Shown one piece after another: positions 48,901 to 56,978 of a stretch of DNA of 64,000 nucleotides. A program made the translations under genes and the position numbers. Each line of letters opens with the position of its first letter. The stretch's first letter is position 1. The notes under the pieces are model-generated. The model made no database searches, was not told where the DNA came from, and worked only from the letters and a program-made list of their open reading frames with translations. Origin of the DNA: Aliiroseovarius sediminis (lineage in GTDB: Bacteria; Pseudomonadota; Alphaproteobacteria; Rhodobacterales; Rhodobacteraceae); contig NZ_JALBYP010000026.1 of the NCBI RefSeq assembly GCF_022678485.1, positions 62,001-126,000 of the forward strand, given 5' to 3'.

Positions 48901-49962
48901 ATGTCCGCGATCTTATCCCATCCCTTGAAGGTCTTTGCCATCACCACGCTTTGCCCGGTTATTCTGATCGCCTTGGGGGCTGTATTCGGCGGCTGGTTTG
49001 CGGGGGCCGCGCTGATTTACATGACGCTTCTGACCCACCTGCTGGACCGGCTGATCACGCGCGTCACCCCCGCGATGGACGAGGATGAGACCGGCGATGA
49101 TGCCGACGCCTTGTCGGTCGTGTTGGCAATCTGCCATTTCGGGCTTTTAGCGCTGGTGGTGTTTGCGCTGGGGGGTGGTCTTGGTCTCGGCATCGGGGCG
49201 TCGGCGATGATTTTTCTGGCGGCGGGATTGTTCTTTGGACAGGTCTCGAACTCGAACGCGCATGAACTGATACACCGCCGCGATTGGCGCTTGCGCATTT
49301 TGGGCCAATGGGTCTTTACCTCGCTTCTGTTCGGACATCACGCATCGGCACATCCGAAAGTGCACCACCGCTGGGTGGCGACACCCGACGACCCCAACAC
49401 CGCGCAAGAGGGTGAAAGCTTCTATGATTTCGCGCCCCGCGCCTGGGTCGGGTCATTCACAGCAGGTTATGAAATAGAAAAGCAGATTCGCGCCCGCAGC
49501 CGAAAAATCGGGCTGAACCCGTATTACCTGTATGTGGGTGGGGCCGTTCTGATGATGGCGCTGGCCCTGTGGATTGGTGGTATCGGAGGCTTCGTGGCCT
49601 ATCTTCTTCTGTCCCTTCACGCCCAAATGCAGCTGCTATTGTCCGACTATGTCCAGCATTACGGCTTGGTGCGGGATCGGCGCGGCGATGGCAGCTATGG
49701 CCCTGTTGACGCACGGCACAGTTGGAACGCGCCGCATTGGTTTTCGTCGCACCTGATGTTGAACGCACCCAGGCATTCGGACCACCACACTCACCCCTCG
49801 CGGCCCTATCCGTCACTGCATATGCCGACCCAAGATGCCGCCCCGACGCTTCCCTATTCGCTGCCCCTGATGGCTACGATCGCCCTGATCCCGCCGCTTT
49901 GGGGCCGGGTGATGGGTCGGGCGCTATACAAGTGGCGAATACAGGCGGCGCAGACCTCGTGA
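48901..49962 (+). CDS. AlkB-like alkane/fatty-acid di-iron monooxygenase
   Basis: A 353-aa membrane non-haem di-iron hydroxylase. His clusters: HELIHRRD (121-128), HHASAHPKVHHR (146-157) and RHSDHH (291-296). The HYG motif reads DYVQHYG (249-255) rather than the NYIEHYG of canonical alkane hydroxylases. Four to six helices surround them. It would need rubredoxin or ferredoxin as electron donor; none is adjacent. Substrate could be alkanes, fatty acids or a lipid. AAGGTG precedes the ATG at 48901. Confidence 0.87.
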   Translation: MSAILSHPLKVFAITTLCPVILIALGAVFGGWFAGAALIYMTLLTHLLDRLITRVTPAMDEDETGDDADALSVVLAICHFGLLALVVFALGGGLGLGIGASAMIFLAAGLFFGQVSNSNAHELIHRRDWRLRILGQWVFTSLLFGHHASAHPKVHHRWVATPDDPNTAQEGESFYDFAPRAWVGSFTAGYEIEKQIRARSRKIGLNPYYLYVGGAVLMMALALWIGGIGGFVAYLLLSLHAQMQLLLSDYVQHYGLVRDRRGDGSYGPVDARHSWNAPHWFSSHLMLNAPRHSDHHTHPSRPYPSLHMPTQDAAPTLPYSLPLMATIALIPPLWGRVMGRALYKWRIQAAQTS

Positions 49963-50033
49963 CCCTTCGGGCAGACAATCCAACCCTTCCAAAGACTTGC
50001 CCTTTAAAACGGCTTGATTTCCGCCCGTGCACT

Positions 50034-50055
50034 CATATCACAACCATATCACAAC
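50034..50055. promoter_or_regulatory. tandem 11-bp direct repeat upstream of the XpaC-TelA cassette
   Basis: CATATCACAAC occurs twice head to tail (50034-50044, 50045-50055), a spacing of one helical turn, in the 163 bp before the cassette. A possible -10 (TATATT, 50086-50091) lies downstream. The layout suits an activator site; the binding protein is unknown. Confidence 0.4.
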
Positions 50056-50125
50056 AAACTCATGGCGATACGTGCCATCCGCCTCTATATTGGCGATGTT
50101 GCAGCGATCCAGAAAAGGGCCCGAC

Positions 50126-50209
50126 GTGTCTGAAACCGGACTACAGAAAACCGCATTTTTCGTGCTTGTCGCACTGATCCTCTATGTTTCGATCACTGGG
50201 GGGGCGTAA
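50126..50209 (+). CDS. 27-aa single-helix membrane peptide
   Basis: A GTG-started micro-ORF. AAAGGG (50114-50119) sits six bases before the GTG. The peptide is polar for the first eight residues (VSETGLQK), then a single hydrophobic helix (FFVLVALILYVS), then ITGGA. Its TAA overlaps the next ATG as TAATG, so it is coupled to the XpaC-like gene. In-frame ATG (50096) and GTG (50027) codons upstream lack a Shine-Dalgarno. It may be a regulatory or assembly peptide; unrecognised. Confidence 0.55.
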   Translation: MSETGLQKTAFFVLVALILYVSITGGA

Positions 50210-51093
50210 TGGTGCAGCGTTATGGTGGCACTTACAGCCCGAAAGGGTCGGATGACGGTCACACGCCCGCCGAACGCTCGCCCTATCACGGCAAAACGCG
50301 GACACGCGCGGGTGGGCGGGTGAACCTTCTGTTTCTTGCCCCGCTTCCACTGGCGTTTCTGGCGTTCTTCAGCGAACCGGGCGATTTGATCCTGCGGCTT
50401 TTGGGTTTTGGCGCGCTGATCGCTGCGGCATGGCTGACCCGCGAGGGCGTGCTGGCGCACGAAGCTTATGACGCTCGCAAGATCGCACGCCGTCCCGCCA
50501 TCCCGCGCAAGATTTTCGGGGCCGCCCTGACCGGGCTGGGCCTGTTTCTGGCCGGGTCCGTTGATGGCGCGCCCCTGATCGCGGCCGGACTGGGCGCACT
50601 AGGCGCAGGGCTGCACCTGTTTTCCTTCGGGCTGGACCCGCTGACCCACAAGGGCATGGACGACATCGACACGTTCCAGACCGACCGTGTGGCCCGTGCC
50701 GTGACCGAGGCCGAAAAGCACCTGCGCACCATGCAACAGGAAATCGAGCGGACCAAGGACCGGCACCTGAAGGACCGGCTGGACAGGTTCATCACGACTG
50801 CCCGCGACATGTTCCGCACGGTCGAAGATGACCCCCGCGACCTGACCGCGGCGCGCAAGTACCTGGGCGTCTATCTTCTGGGCGCCCGCGATGCGACGAC
50901 CAAATTCGTTGATATCTACATGCGCGACCCCAGCGGAACGGCACGCGCGGACTATGAAACCCTGCTGGATGACCTTGAGGCGAATTTCACCGCCCGCACC
51001 CGACAACTTTTAAACGACAACCGCACCGATCTTGATGTTGAAATCGAGGTGTTGCGTGAAAGATTGGCGCGCGAAGGCGTGCAGACTGATTAA
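50209..51093 (+). CDS. XpaC-like membrane protein (5-bromo-4-chloroindolyl phosphate hydrolysis family)
   Basis: A 294-aa protein. A polar N-terminus (about 1-36) is followed by hydrophobic segments near 38-55, 60-75 and 105-130 and a long helical C-terminal region (about 155-290, QTDRVARAVTEAEKHLRTMQ). XpaC-type proteins regularly sit next to TelA; the indolyl phosphate hydrolysis name comes from an old phenotype and is no proof of enzyme activity. It starts within the stop of the 27-aa peptide and is 17 bp before telA. Confidence 0.78.
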   Translation: MVQRYGGTYSPKGSDDGHTPAERSPYHGKTRTRAGGRVNLLFLAPLPLAFLAFFSEPGDLILRLLGFGALIAAAWLTREGVLAHEAYDARKIARRPAIPRKIFGAALTGLGLFLAGSVDGAPLIAAGLGALGAGLHLFSFGLDPLTHKGMDDIDTFQTDRVARAVTEAEKHLRTMQQEIERTKDRHLKDRLDRFITTARDMFRTVEDDPRDLTAARKYLGVYLLGARDATTKFVDIYMRDPSGTARADYETLLDDLEANFTARTRQLLNDNRTDLDVEIEVLRERLAREGVQTD

Positions 51094-51110
51094 ATTGCAA
51101 GGATTTTCCA

Positions 51111-52304
51111 ATGAGTGAAACAACACGCCAAAAGGCCGAAGCGGCCCTGAAAGAAATCGAAGATGTGACCGCCATCGTGCTGCCCGAACCAGCAGGAGAG
51201 TTGGTGCCTCTGGAAAAAGCCGACAAGAAAAACACCGCCGAAATCGAAAAACGGATGGCTGAGATCGACATCGAAAACACCCAGTCGATCATTGAATTCG
51301 GGTCCGCCGCGCAGGCCGAATTGCAAGTGATCAGCCAAGACATGCTGGCCGGTGTGCGTAACAAGGATGTTGGCCCGGCGGGCGACAGCCTGCGAGGTAT
51401 CGTTACCACGATCCGGGGCTTTTCGATCAGTGAACTGGACATGCGCCGCAAGCGCAGCTGGTGGGAAAAGCTTTTGGGTCGCATGGCCCCCGCGGCCAAG
51501 TTCATGGCGCGTTACGAAGGTGTGCAAGAGCAGATCGACAGCATCACCGATAACCTGCTGGGCCATGAGCATACGTTGCTGAAAGACATTAAGTCGCTGG
51601 ACAAGCTCTATGAAAAGACGCTGGAGTTCTATGATGAGCTTGCGCTTTATATCGCGGCGGGCGAAGCGAAACTGACCCAACTGGACGACGTCGTCATCGC
51701 CGCCAAGGAAACCGAGGTCGCCAATGCCCCCGAAGATCAGGGTGTCATCAAGGCGCAAGAGCTGCGCGATCTGCGTGCCGCGCGCGACGATCTGGAACGT
51801 CGGGTGCATGACCTGAAGCTGACGCGACAGGTGACGATGCAATCCCTGCCCTCGATCCGGCTGGTGCAGGAAAACGACAAGTCACTGGTGACCAAAATCA
51901 ATTCGACGCTGGTGAACACCGTGCCGCTGTGGGAAACCCAACTGGCACAGGCGGTGACAATCCAACGCTCGGCCGAGGCCGCTGTGGCCGTAAAATCCGC
52001 CACCGACCTGACGAATGAGCTTTTGACAGCAAACGCGGAAAATCTGCAAGAAGCCAACCGCCAAGTGCGCACGGAAATGGAACGCAGCGTCTTTGATATC
52101 GAGGCGGTGAAATCCGCCAACGCGACCCTGATCGCCACGATCGAAGAAAGCCTGGCCATTGCCGACGAAGGCAAAGCAAAACGGGCCGCAGCGGAAGAAG
52201 AACTGGTCAAGATGGAAGCGGAGTTGAAAGACACATTGGCTGCCGCGACCGCACATGGCACTGCGTCGGCGCATAACATGGCCGGCGCCGTGCCGCGCAG
52301 CTGA
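51111..52304 (+). CDS. TelA/KlaA toxic-anion resistance family protein
   Basis: A 397-aa almost wholly helical protein with long coiled-coil stretches. TRQKAEAALKEIEDVT, then IIEFGSAAQAELQVISQDML, RGFSISELDMRRK with WWEKLLGRM, and YEGVQEQIDSITDNLLGHE follow the TelA order. TelA confers tellurite and bacteriocin/envelope resistance in some bacteria by an unknown mechanism; no transmembrane helix is seen. AAGGA precedes the start. Partner of the XpaC-like gene. Confidence 0.88.
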   Translation: MSETTRQKAEAALKEIEDVTAIVLPEPAGELVPLEKADKKNTAEIEKRMAEIDIENTQSIIEFGSAAQAELQVISQDMLAGVRNKDVGPAGDSLRGIVTTIRGFSISELDMRRKRSWWEKLLGRMAPAAKFMARYEGVQEQIDSITDNLLGHEHTLLKDIKSLDKLYEKTLEFYDELALYIAAGEAKLTQLDDVVIAAKETEVANAPEDQGVIKAQELRDLRAARDDLERRVHDLKLTRQVTMQSLPSIRLVQENDKSLVTKINSTLVNTVPLWETQLAQAVTIQRSAEAAVAVKSATDLTNELLTANAENLQEANRQVRTEMERSVFDIEAVKSANATLIATIEESLAIADEGKAKRAAAEEELVKMEAELKDTLAAATAHGTASAHNMAGAVPRS

Positions 52305-52330
52305 TCGCACAAGGCCGAAAAGGGGACGGA

Positions 52331-53284
52331 ATGCCACGCAATGCTTTGATCATGGCAACCGGGCTGCTGGCCGCTGGGCTGGCGCTATCGGCCTGCCAAA
52401 CCGTGGGACCGGCGGGCACAGGATTGACTCGTTCCCCCTTGCCCAAACCGCGTGCGGCGGCTTTGCCCATCACGCCCAGTGCGGAAAGCAAGGCGCTTGA
52501 GGGGTATTACGCCCGCGTGCAGCGCAGCCTTCTGACACAGGGTCTGCTGCGCACCGATGGGGGCGGGGCGGACGTGCCTTTCAGCGCCGCGATGCTGGCC
52601 CGCAACTTCGAACGGATCGCGTTTTATAAGGAATATTCGCCATCTGGCGGGCGGCTCGTGGCGCGTGAAAGCCCCTCGCGCCTGACGCGTTGGCTAAAGC
52701 CTGTGCGCATTCAGGTGCATTTCGGTGCTTCGGTGTCGGACGAAAACAAAGCCCACGACCAGACCGTCCTGACCAACTACGTCCGCAGGCTGGGCCGCAT
52801 CACCGGCCACCCGATCAGCTTGACCAAGGGCCGTGGCAATTTTCACGTCTACGTCATGAACGAGGATGAGCGAAAAGCCTTCGGGCCCGAACTGCAACGC
52901 ATTGTGCCCGGCATCAGCGCGCCCAGTCAACGCGCGGTGATCAATATGCCGCGCGACACCTATTGCCTGGTCTTCGGGCGCGACCCTGTCGACAACGGCC
53001 AGTTCGAACAGGCCGTCGCCATCATCCGCAGCGAACACCCCAAACTGATGCGCACATCGTGCATCCATGAAGAGGTCGCACAGGGACTTGGTCTGTCCAA
53101 TGATAGCCCGCTGGCGCGCCCGTCGATCTTCAATGACGACGAAGAATTTGGCCTGCTGACCACGCATGACGAATATCTGCTTCAGATGCTTTATGACGAC
53201 CGCCTGCGGCCCAACATGACCGCCGACGAGGCGCGTCCAATCATCCGGAAGATGGCAGCCGAACTGATTGGCAGCGCCGTTTGA
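52331..53284 (+). CDS. DUF2927 lipoprotein with HExxA-type motif
   Basis: A 317-aa lipoprotein. The lipobox LSAC gives acylated Cys22. The C-terminal half carries CIHEEVAQGLGLSNDSPLAR near residue 245 and FNDDEEFGLLTTHDEYLLQM, the conserved DUF2927 block. HEEVA has a gluzincin-like HExxx look, so a metallopeptidase fold is possible, but no third ligand can be assigned with confidence. AAAAGGGGA precedes the start. It would be the surface or periplasmic component of the cassette. Confidence 0.82.
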   Translation: MPRNALIMATGLLAAGLALSACQTVGPAGTGLTRSPLPKPRAAALPITPSAESKALEGYYARVQRSLLTQGLLRTDGGGADVPFSAAMLARNFERIAFYKEYSPSGGRLVARESPSRLTRWLKPVRIQVHFGASVSDENKAHDQTVLTNYVRRLGRITGHPISLTKGRGNFHVYVMNEDERKAFGPELQRIVPGISAPSQRAVINMPRDTYCLVFGRDPVDNGQFEQAVAIIRSEHPKLMRTSCIHEEVAQGLGLSNDSPLARPSIFNDDEEFGLLTTHDEYLLQMLYDDRLRPNMTADEARPIIRKMAAELIGSAV

Positions 53285-53311
53285 CCAACACCTTAGAAAG
53301 AGAGCGTTATC

Positions 53312-54436
53312 ATGGGAATTTTTGATTTTCTGACAGGTGAGTTCATCGACGTCATTCATTGGGTCGACGATACACGTGACACACTGGTTTGGCGGTTCGA
53401 ACGCGAGGGGCACGAGATCAAATACGGCGCCAAGCTGACCGTGCGCGAAGGGCAAGCGGCGGTGTTCGTACATGAAGGGCAGTTGGCAGATGTATTCACT
53501 CCCGGCCTTTACATGCTGGAAACCAACAACATGCCGATCCTGACCACGATCAACCACTGGGATCATGGCTTCAAGTCTCCGTTCAAGTCGGAAATCTATT
53601 TCGTCAGCACCACCCGTTTCAACGACCTGAAATGGGGCACCAAGAACCCGATCATGCTGCGCGACCCCGAATTCGGCCCCACCCGTATCCGCGCCTATGG
53701 CACCTACAGTGTGCGCGTGTCCGACCCCGCGAAGTTTCTGGTCGAAATCGTCGGCACGGATGGCGAATTCACAATGGACGAAATCAGCTTTCAAATCCGC
53801 AATATCATCGTGCAGGCCTTCAGCCGCGTGATTGCGGGGGCCGGCATTCCGGTTCTGGACATGGCTGCCAATACCGCCGATCTGGGTGCGCTGATCGCCA
53901 CCGAAATCTCGGGGATCGTGGCGGAATATGGCCTGATCATCCCGGAATTCTATATCGAAAACATCTCGCTGCCCCCGGCGGTCGAGGCTGCGTTGGACAA
54001 GCGCACGTCGATGGGCATTGCGGGCGACCTGGGCGCGTTCACGCAGTATTCCGCTGCCGAAGCCATGACCGCTGCCGCGCAGAACCCCAACGGAGGTGGC
54101 GGCATGGGCGCCGGTCTTGGTATGGGGCTGGGCATGGCGATGGCTGGCCAGATGGCGCAATCGGGGCCGTGGGGCGGGGCGCCTGCTGCAACCGCGCCCG
54201 CCAAAAGCACCCCGCCGCCCCCGCCACCGGTCGAACGCGTGTGGCATATCGCTGATGATGGCGAAACCAAGGGGCCATTTTCCAAGGCCGCAATGGGGCG
54301 CATGGCGGCATTGGGTGGTGTGACGCGTGATAGCCATGTCTGGACCCCCGGCCAAGACGGCTGGATGCGCGCCGAAGATGTGGCCGAGCTGGCACAGCTG
54401 TTCACCGTTCTGCCACCGCCCCCACCCGGCGCCTGA
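53312..54436 (+). CDS. SPFH-domain (YdjI-like) protein with C-terminal GYF_2 domain
   Basis: A 374-aa protein. Residues about 15-235 are an SPFH/virion-core-protein domain (VFVHEGQLADVFTPGLYMLE, IRAYGTYSVRVSDPAKFL, VAEYGLIIPEFYIENISLPP). A Gly/Met-rich linker (about 258-285) and a Pro-rich run lead to a GYF_2-type domain (about 308-360, VWHIADDGETKGPFSKAAMG, then WTPGQDGWMRAEDV), which usually binds proline-rich peptides. A membrane-microdomain scaffold is likely. GYF_2 may recognise its own or a partner's proline stretch. Similar proteins accompany zinc-ribbon membrane proteins in Bacillus. Confidence 0.83.
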   Translation: MGIFDFLTGEFIDVIHWVDDTRDTLVWRFEREGHEIKYGAKLTVREGQAAVFVHEGQLADVFTPGLYMLETNNMPILTTINHWDHGFKSPFKSEIYFVSTTRFNDLKWGTKNPIMLRDPEFGPTRIRAYGTYSVRVSDPAKFLVEIVGTDGEFTMDEISFQIRNIIVQAFSRVIAGAGIPVLDMAANTADLGALIATEISGIVAEYGLIIPEFYIENISLPPAVEAALDKRTSMGIAGDLGAFTQYSAAEAMTAAAQNPNGGGGMGAGLGMGLGMAMAGQMAQSGPWGGAPAATAPAKSTPPPPPPVERVWHIADDGETKGPFSKAAMGRMAALGGVTRDSHVWTPGQDGWMRAEDVAELAQLFTVLPPPPPGA

Positions 54437-54453
54437 CGCAAGGGACCGATCCG

Positions 54454-55569
54454 ATGGCTTTCCCACGTGAAGATGCTCAAGCGGTGTTGGAAGAGCACCG
54501 CTTTCCCTGCGACAAATGCGGTGCGGATCTGCGGTTCGATCCCGAACGCAATCTGCTGACCTGCGACCATTGCGGCAATCAGCAGCCCATCGACGACCAG
54601 ATCACCACGGCGCCCGTCATCCGCGAACTGGACCTACAAAGCGCCCTGGCCCAGCACCTGCCGGATACCGAGGTCGAGGTGGCGCGCGTCGTCACCTGCC
54701 CCAACTGCGCCGCGCTGATCGAATTTGACGGCGATACCCATGCCGACGAATGCCCCTTCTGCGCAACGCCCGTCGTCACCGACACCGGCACGCACCGGCG
54801 ATACAAGCCCAAAGGCGTCGCCCCGTTTGAAATTCGCGAACGTGATGCCCACAAGGCCATGACTGATTGGTTGGGACGGTTGTGGTTTGCCCCCAACGGG
54901 TTGCGCGCCTATGCCCGCAAGGGGCGCAAGATGACGGGAGTTTATGTGCCCTATTGGACCTTCGATGCGAATACGCGCACCAGCTATCACGGCCAGCGCG
55001 GCACTGTGCATGAAAGCGTGCGCACCGTCACCGTCAACGGCGAGCGGCGGCAGAAACGAACGCAACATGTCAAATGGCAGGCGGTGACGGGCCGTGTCGC
55101 CCGATTGTTCGACGATGTTCTGGTGCTGGCCTCACGCGGACTGCCGAAAGCCTATACCGATGCGTTGGAGCCGTGGGATTTGTCACGGCTTGAGCCGTAC
55201 CGCCCCGAATATCTGGCCGGGTTTCAAGCCGAAGGCTATACTGTCGATTTGGAACAGGGCTTCAGCGAGGCGCGTGATTACATGAACCGGATCATCCAGC
55301 GCGATGTGAAATTCGACATCGGCGGCGACCGCCAGCGCGTCACCTCTATGGACACCAAACTGTCCGACGTCACCTTCAAACACATCCTGCTACCGGTCTG
55401 GCTGGCCGCCTATAAATACCGCGGCAAAACATACCGCTTTGTCGTGAACGGGCAGAACGGCAAGGTGCAGGGCGAACGCCCCTATTCGGCCTGGAAGATC
55501 GCGTTTGCCGTTGTTTTGGGGCTGATTGCCGCGGCCATCATCGGCTATCTGTCCGCACAAAGCCAGTAA
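54454..55569 (+). CDS. double zinc-ribbon membrane protein
   Basis: A 371-aa protein. The first zinc ribbon has CDKC (19-22) and CDHC (37-40), the second CPNC (82-85) and CPFC (100-103). A middle region contains GVYVPYWTFDANTRTSYHGQ and DVTFKHILLPVWLAAYKYRG, and one helix (about 349-367) ends the protein, so the zinc ribbons are cytoplasmic if the tail is outside. It resembles TFIIB-type zinc ribbon proteins linked to SPFH genes (YdjG-like). GC-rich; CAAGGGA precedes the start. Last cassette gene before dtd. Confidence 0.8.
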   Translation: MAFPREDAQAVLEEHRFPCDKCGADLRFDPERNLLTCDHCGNQQPIDDQITTAPVIRELDLQSALAQHLPDTEVEVARVVTCPNCAALIEFDGDTHADECPFCATPVVTDTGTHRRYKPKGVAPFEIRERDAHKAMTDWLGRLWFAPNGLRAYARKGRKMTGVYVPYWTFDANTRTSYHGQRGTVHESVRTVTVNGERRQKRTQHVKWQAVTGRVARLFDDVLVLASRGLPKAYTDALEPWDLSRLEPYRPEYLAGFQAEGYTVDLEQGFSEARDYMNRIIQRDVKFDIGGDRQRVTSMDTKLSDVTFKHILLPVWLAAYKYRGKTYRFVVNGQNGKVQGERPYSAWKIAFAVVLGLIAAAIIGYLSAQSQ

Positions 55570-55596
55570 GAGGCGCCCACAACCGGAGAGGCCGAT

Positions 55597-56034
55597 ATGA
55601 GAGCTCTGATCCAACGAGTCAGCGAAGCTGCCGTCCACGTCGACGAAACCTTGATCGGCCACACTGGACCGGGCCTTTTGATCCTTGTCTGCGCGATAGA
55701 TGGGGATGGCCACGCCAACGCCGATGCGCTGGCCGCCAAGATATCCAAGTTGCGGATATTCCAGGATGATGCGGGCAAGATGAACCGATCCCTGATCGAC
55801 ACCGGCGGCGGTGCGCTGGTGATCAGCCAGTTCACGCTGGCCGCCGACACATCGCGCGGGAACCGTCCGGGATTTTCGACCGCCGCCCCCCCGGCCGAGG
55901 GTGAAAGGCTTTACAATCATTTCGCGGACGCCCTGCGCGGTCTTGGCATCGCAACCCAGCAGGGGCAGTTCGGCGCGGATATGAAAGTCTCGCTGGTCAA
56001 TGACGGGCCGGTGACGATCTGGCTTGAGATATAG
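55597..56034 (+). CDS. dtd: D-aminoacyl-tRNA deacylase
   Basis: A 145-aa homodimeric enzyme that removes D-amino acids and glycine from mischarged tRNA. The two active-site motifs are [12 protein letters not shown] and [24 protein letters not shown] begins the protein as in other bacteria. It is 27 bp after the zinc-ribbon gene and may be read through from the cassette. Convergent with ghrA. Confidence 0.95.
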   Translation: MRALIQRVSEAAVHVDETLIGHTGPGLLILVCAIDGDGHANADALAAKISKLRIFQDDAGKMNRSLIDTGGGALVISQFTLAADTSRGNRPGFSTAAPPAEGERLYNHFADALRGLGIATQQGQFGADMKVSLVNDGPVTIWLEI

Positions 56035-56045
56035 CCGCCCGCGCG

Positions 56046-56978
56046 TCAGTAGCCCACCGCCCGGTCCACCAGATGCAAGAACGGCTCGTCCGCCTCGCCC
56101 CTTCGGATGTTTTCGGCGATCACTCGCGCCGCTGTGGCAGGGCGTGTGTCTGACGCAATATGCGGTGTCACGGTCACGTTGGGATGCGCCCAATAGGGGT
56201 GATCATCCGGCAGCGGCTCGACCCGGAATACGTCAAGAGTGGCGTGGCCGATCTGACCCGCATCCAGCGCCGCAAGAAGCGCCACATCATCGATCAGCGG
56301 GCCGCGTCCGGGGTTTATGATCACCGCGCCTTTGGGCATCTGCGCAAACCGGACAGCGTTCAACAAGTTCTTGGTCTGTGCTGTGGCCGGCAGCAGCAGA
56401 ACCAGAATATCGGCGCAACCCAACACCGTCTGCAACCCGGCCTCGCCGCTGAAACTCTCCACACCATCGATCTGCTTGGGTGTGCGGCTCCACCCCACAA
56501 CGTTGAAGTTCAACGCGCGCAGTGCTTGCGCCGCCGTCGCCCCCAAGGCGCCCAACCCCAGCACTCCTACCGTGCGGTCGCGCGCCAAGGGCGGGGCGGG
56601 GCAGTTCCAGATCGGCTGGGTGCGATGGATATAAGTGTCCATCCCAAGATGGTGGCGCAGCACATGGCCCGTGACCCATTCGGTCATGCCTTCGGTCAGC
56701 CCGTCGTCAACCATGCGGGTATAGGGCTGCGTCAGGCTTGGATTGCCCACTACCTTCTCGACCCCTGCCCACAGGCCAAGCACCGCCTTGGCGCGGGTGA
56801 AAGGTGTAAAATCCTGCACCGGCCCGTTGGGCGCATAGACGATGTAATCTACATCGGTCGCCGCAATATCAGGCGACAAATGCGCGGTGATACCTAGATC
56901 GGCCAACGCCCCGCTTAGCTCGGCGTCATAAACCGGCCACTGCGCCGGGTTGCCTGCGTAAAGAACTTTCACACTCAT
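56046..56978 (-). CDS. ghrA: glyoxylate/hydroxypyruvate reductase A
   Basis: A 310-aa D-2-hydroxyacid dehydrogenase. The NAD(P) Rossmann motif is GVLGLGALGATAAQALR; the Arg/Glu/His active-site set appears in INPGRGPLIDD, VEPLPDDHPYWAHPNV and VTPHIASDTRP. It reduces glyoxylate or hydroxypyruvate to glycolate or glycerate. It overlaps the rodA stop by ATGA, making it the last gene of the elongasome operon, an unexpected partner. Confidence 0.88.
   Translation of the reverse strand: MSVKVLYAGNPAQWPVYDAELSGALADLGITAHLSPDIAATDVDYIVYAPNGPVQDFTPFTRAKAVLGLWAGVEKVVGNPSLTQPYTRMVDDGLTEGMTEWVTGHVLRHHLGMDTYIHRTQPIWNCPAPPLARDRTVGVLGLGALGATAAQALRALNFNVVGWSRTPKQIDGVESFSGEAGLQTVLGCADILVLLLPATAQTKNLLNAVRFAQMPKGAVIINPGRGPLIDDVALLAALDAGQIGHATLDVFRVEPLPDDHPYWAHPNVTVTPHIASDTRPATAARVIAENIRRGEADEPFLHLVDRAVGY

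Noticed and set aside
47453-48928. 491-codon plus-strand open frame opposite the NuoE-NuoF fusion
   Set aside because: Antisense shadow; the minus strand encodes complete iron-sulfur and FMN motifs.
52694-54466. 590-codon minus-strand open frame opposite the DUF2927 and SPFH genes
   Set aside because: High GC leaves few stops in antisense frames. The plus-strand frames have Shine-Dalgarno sites and recognisable domains; the antisense product has none.
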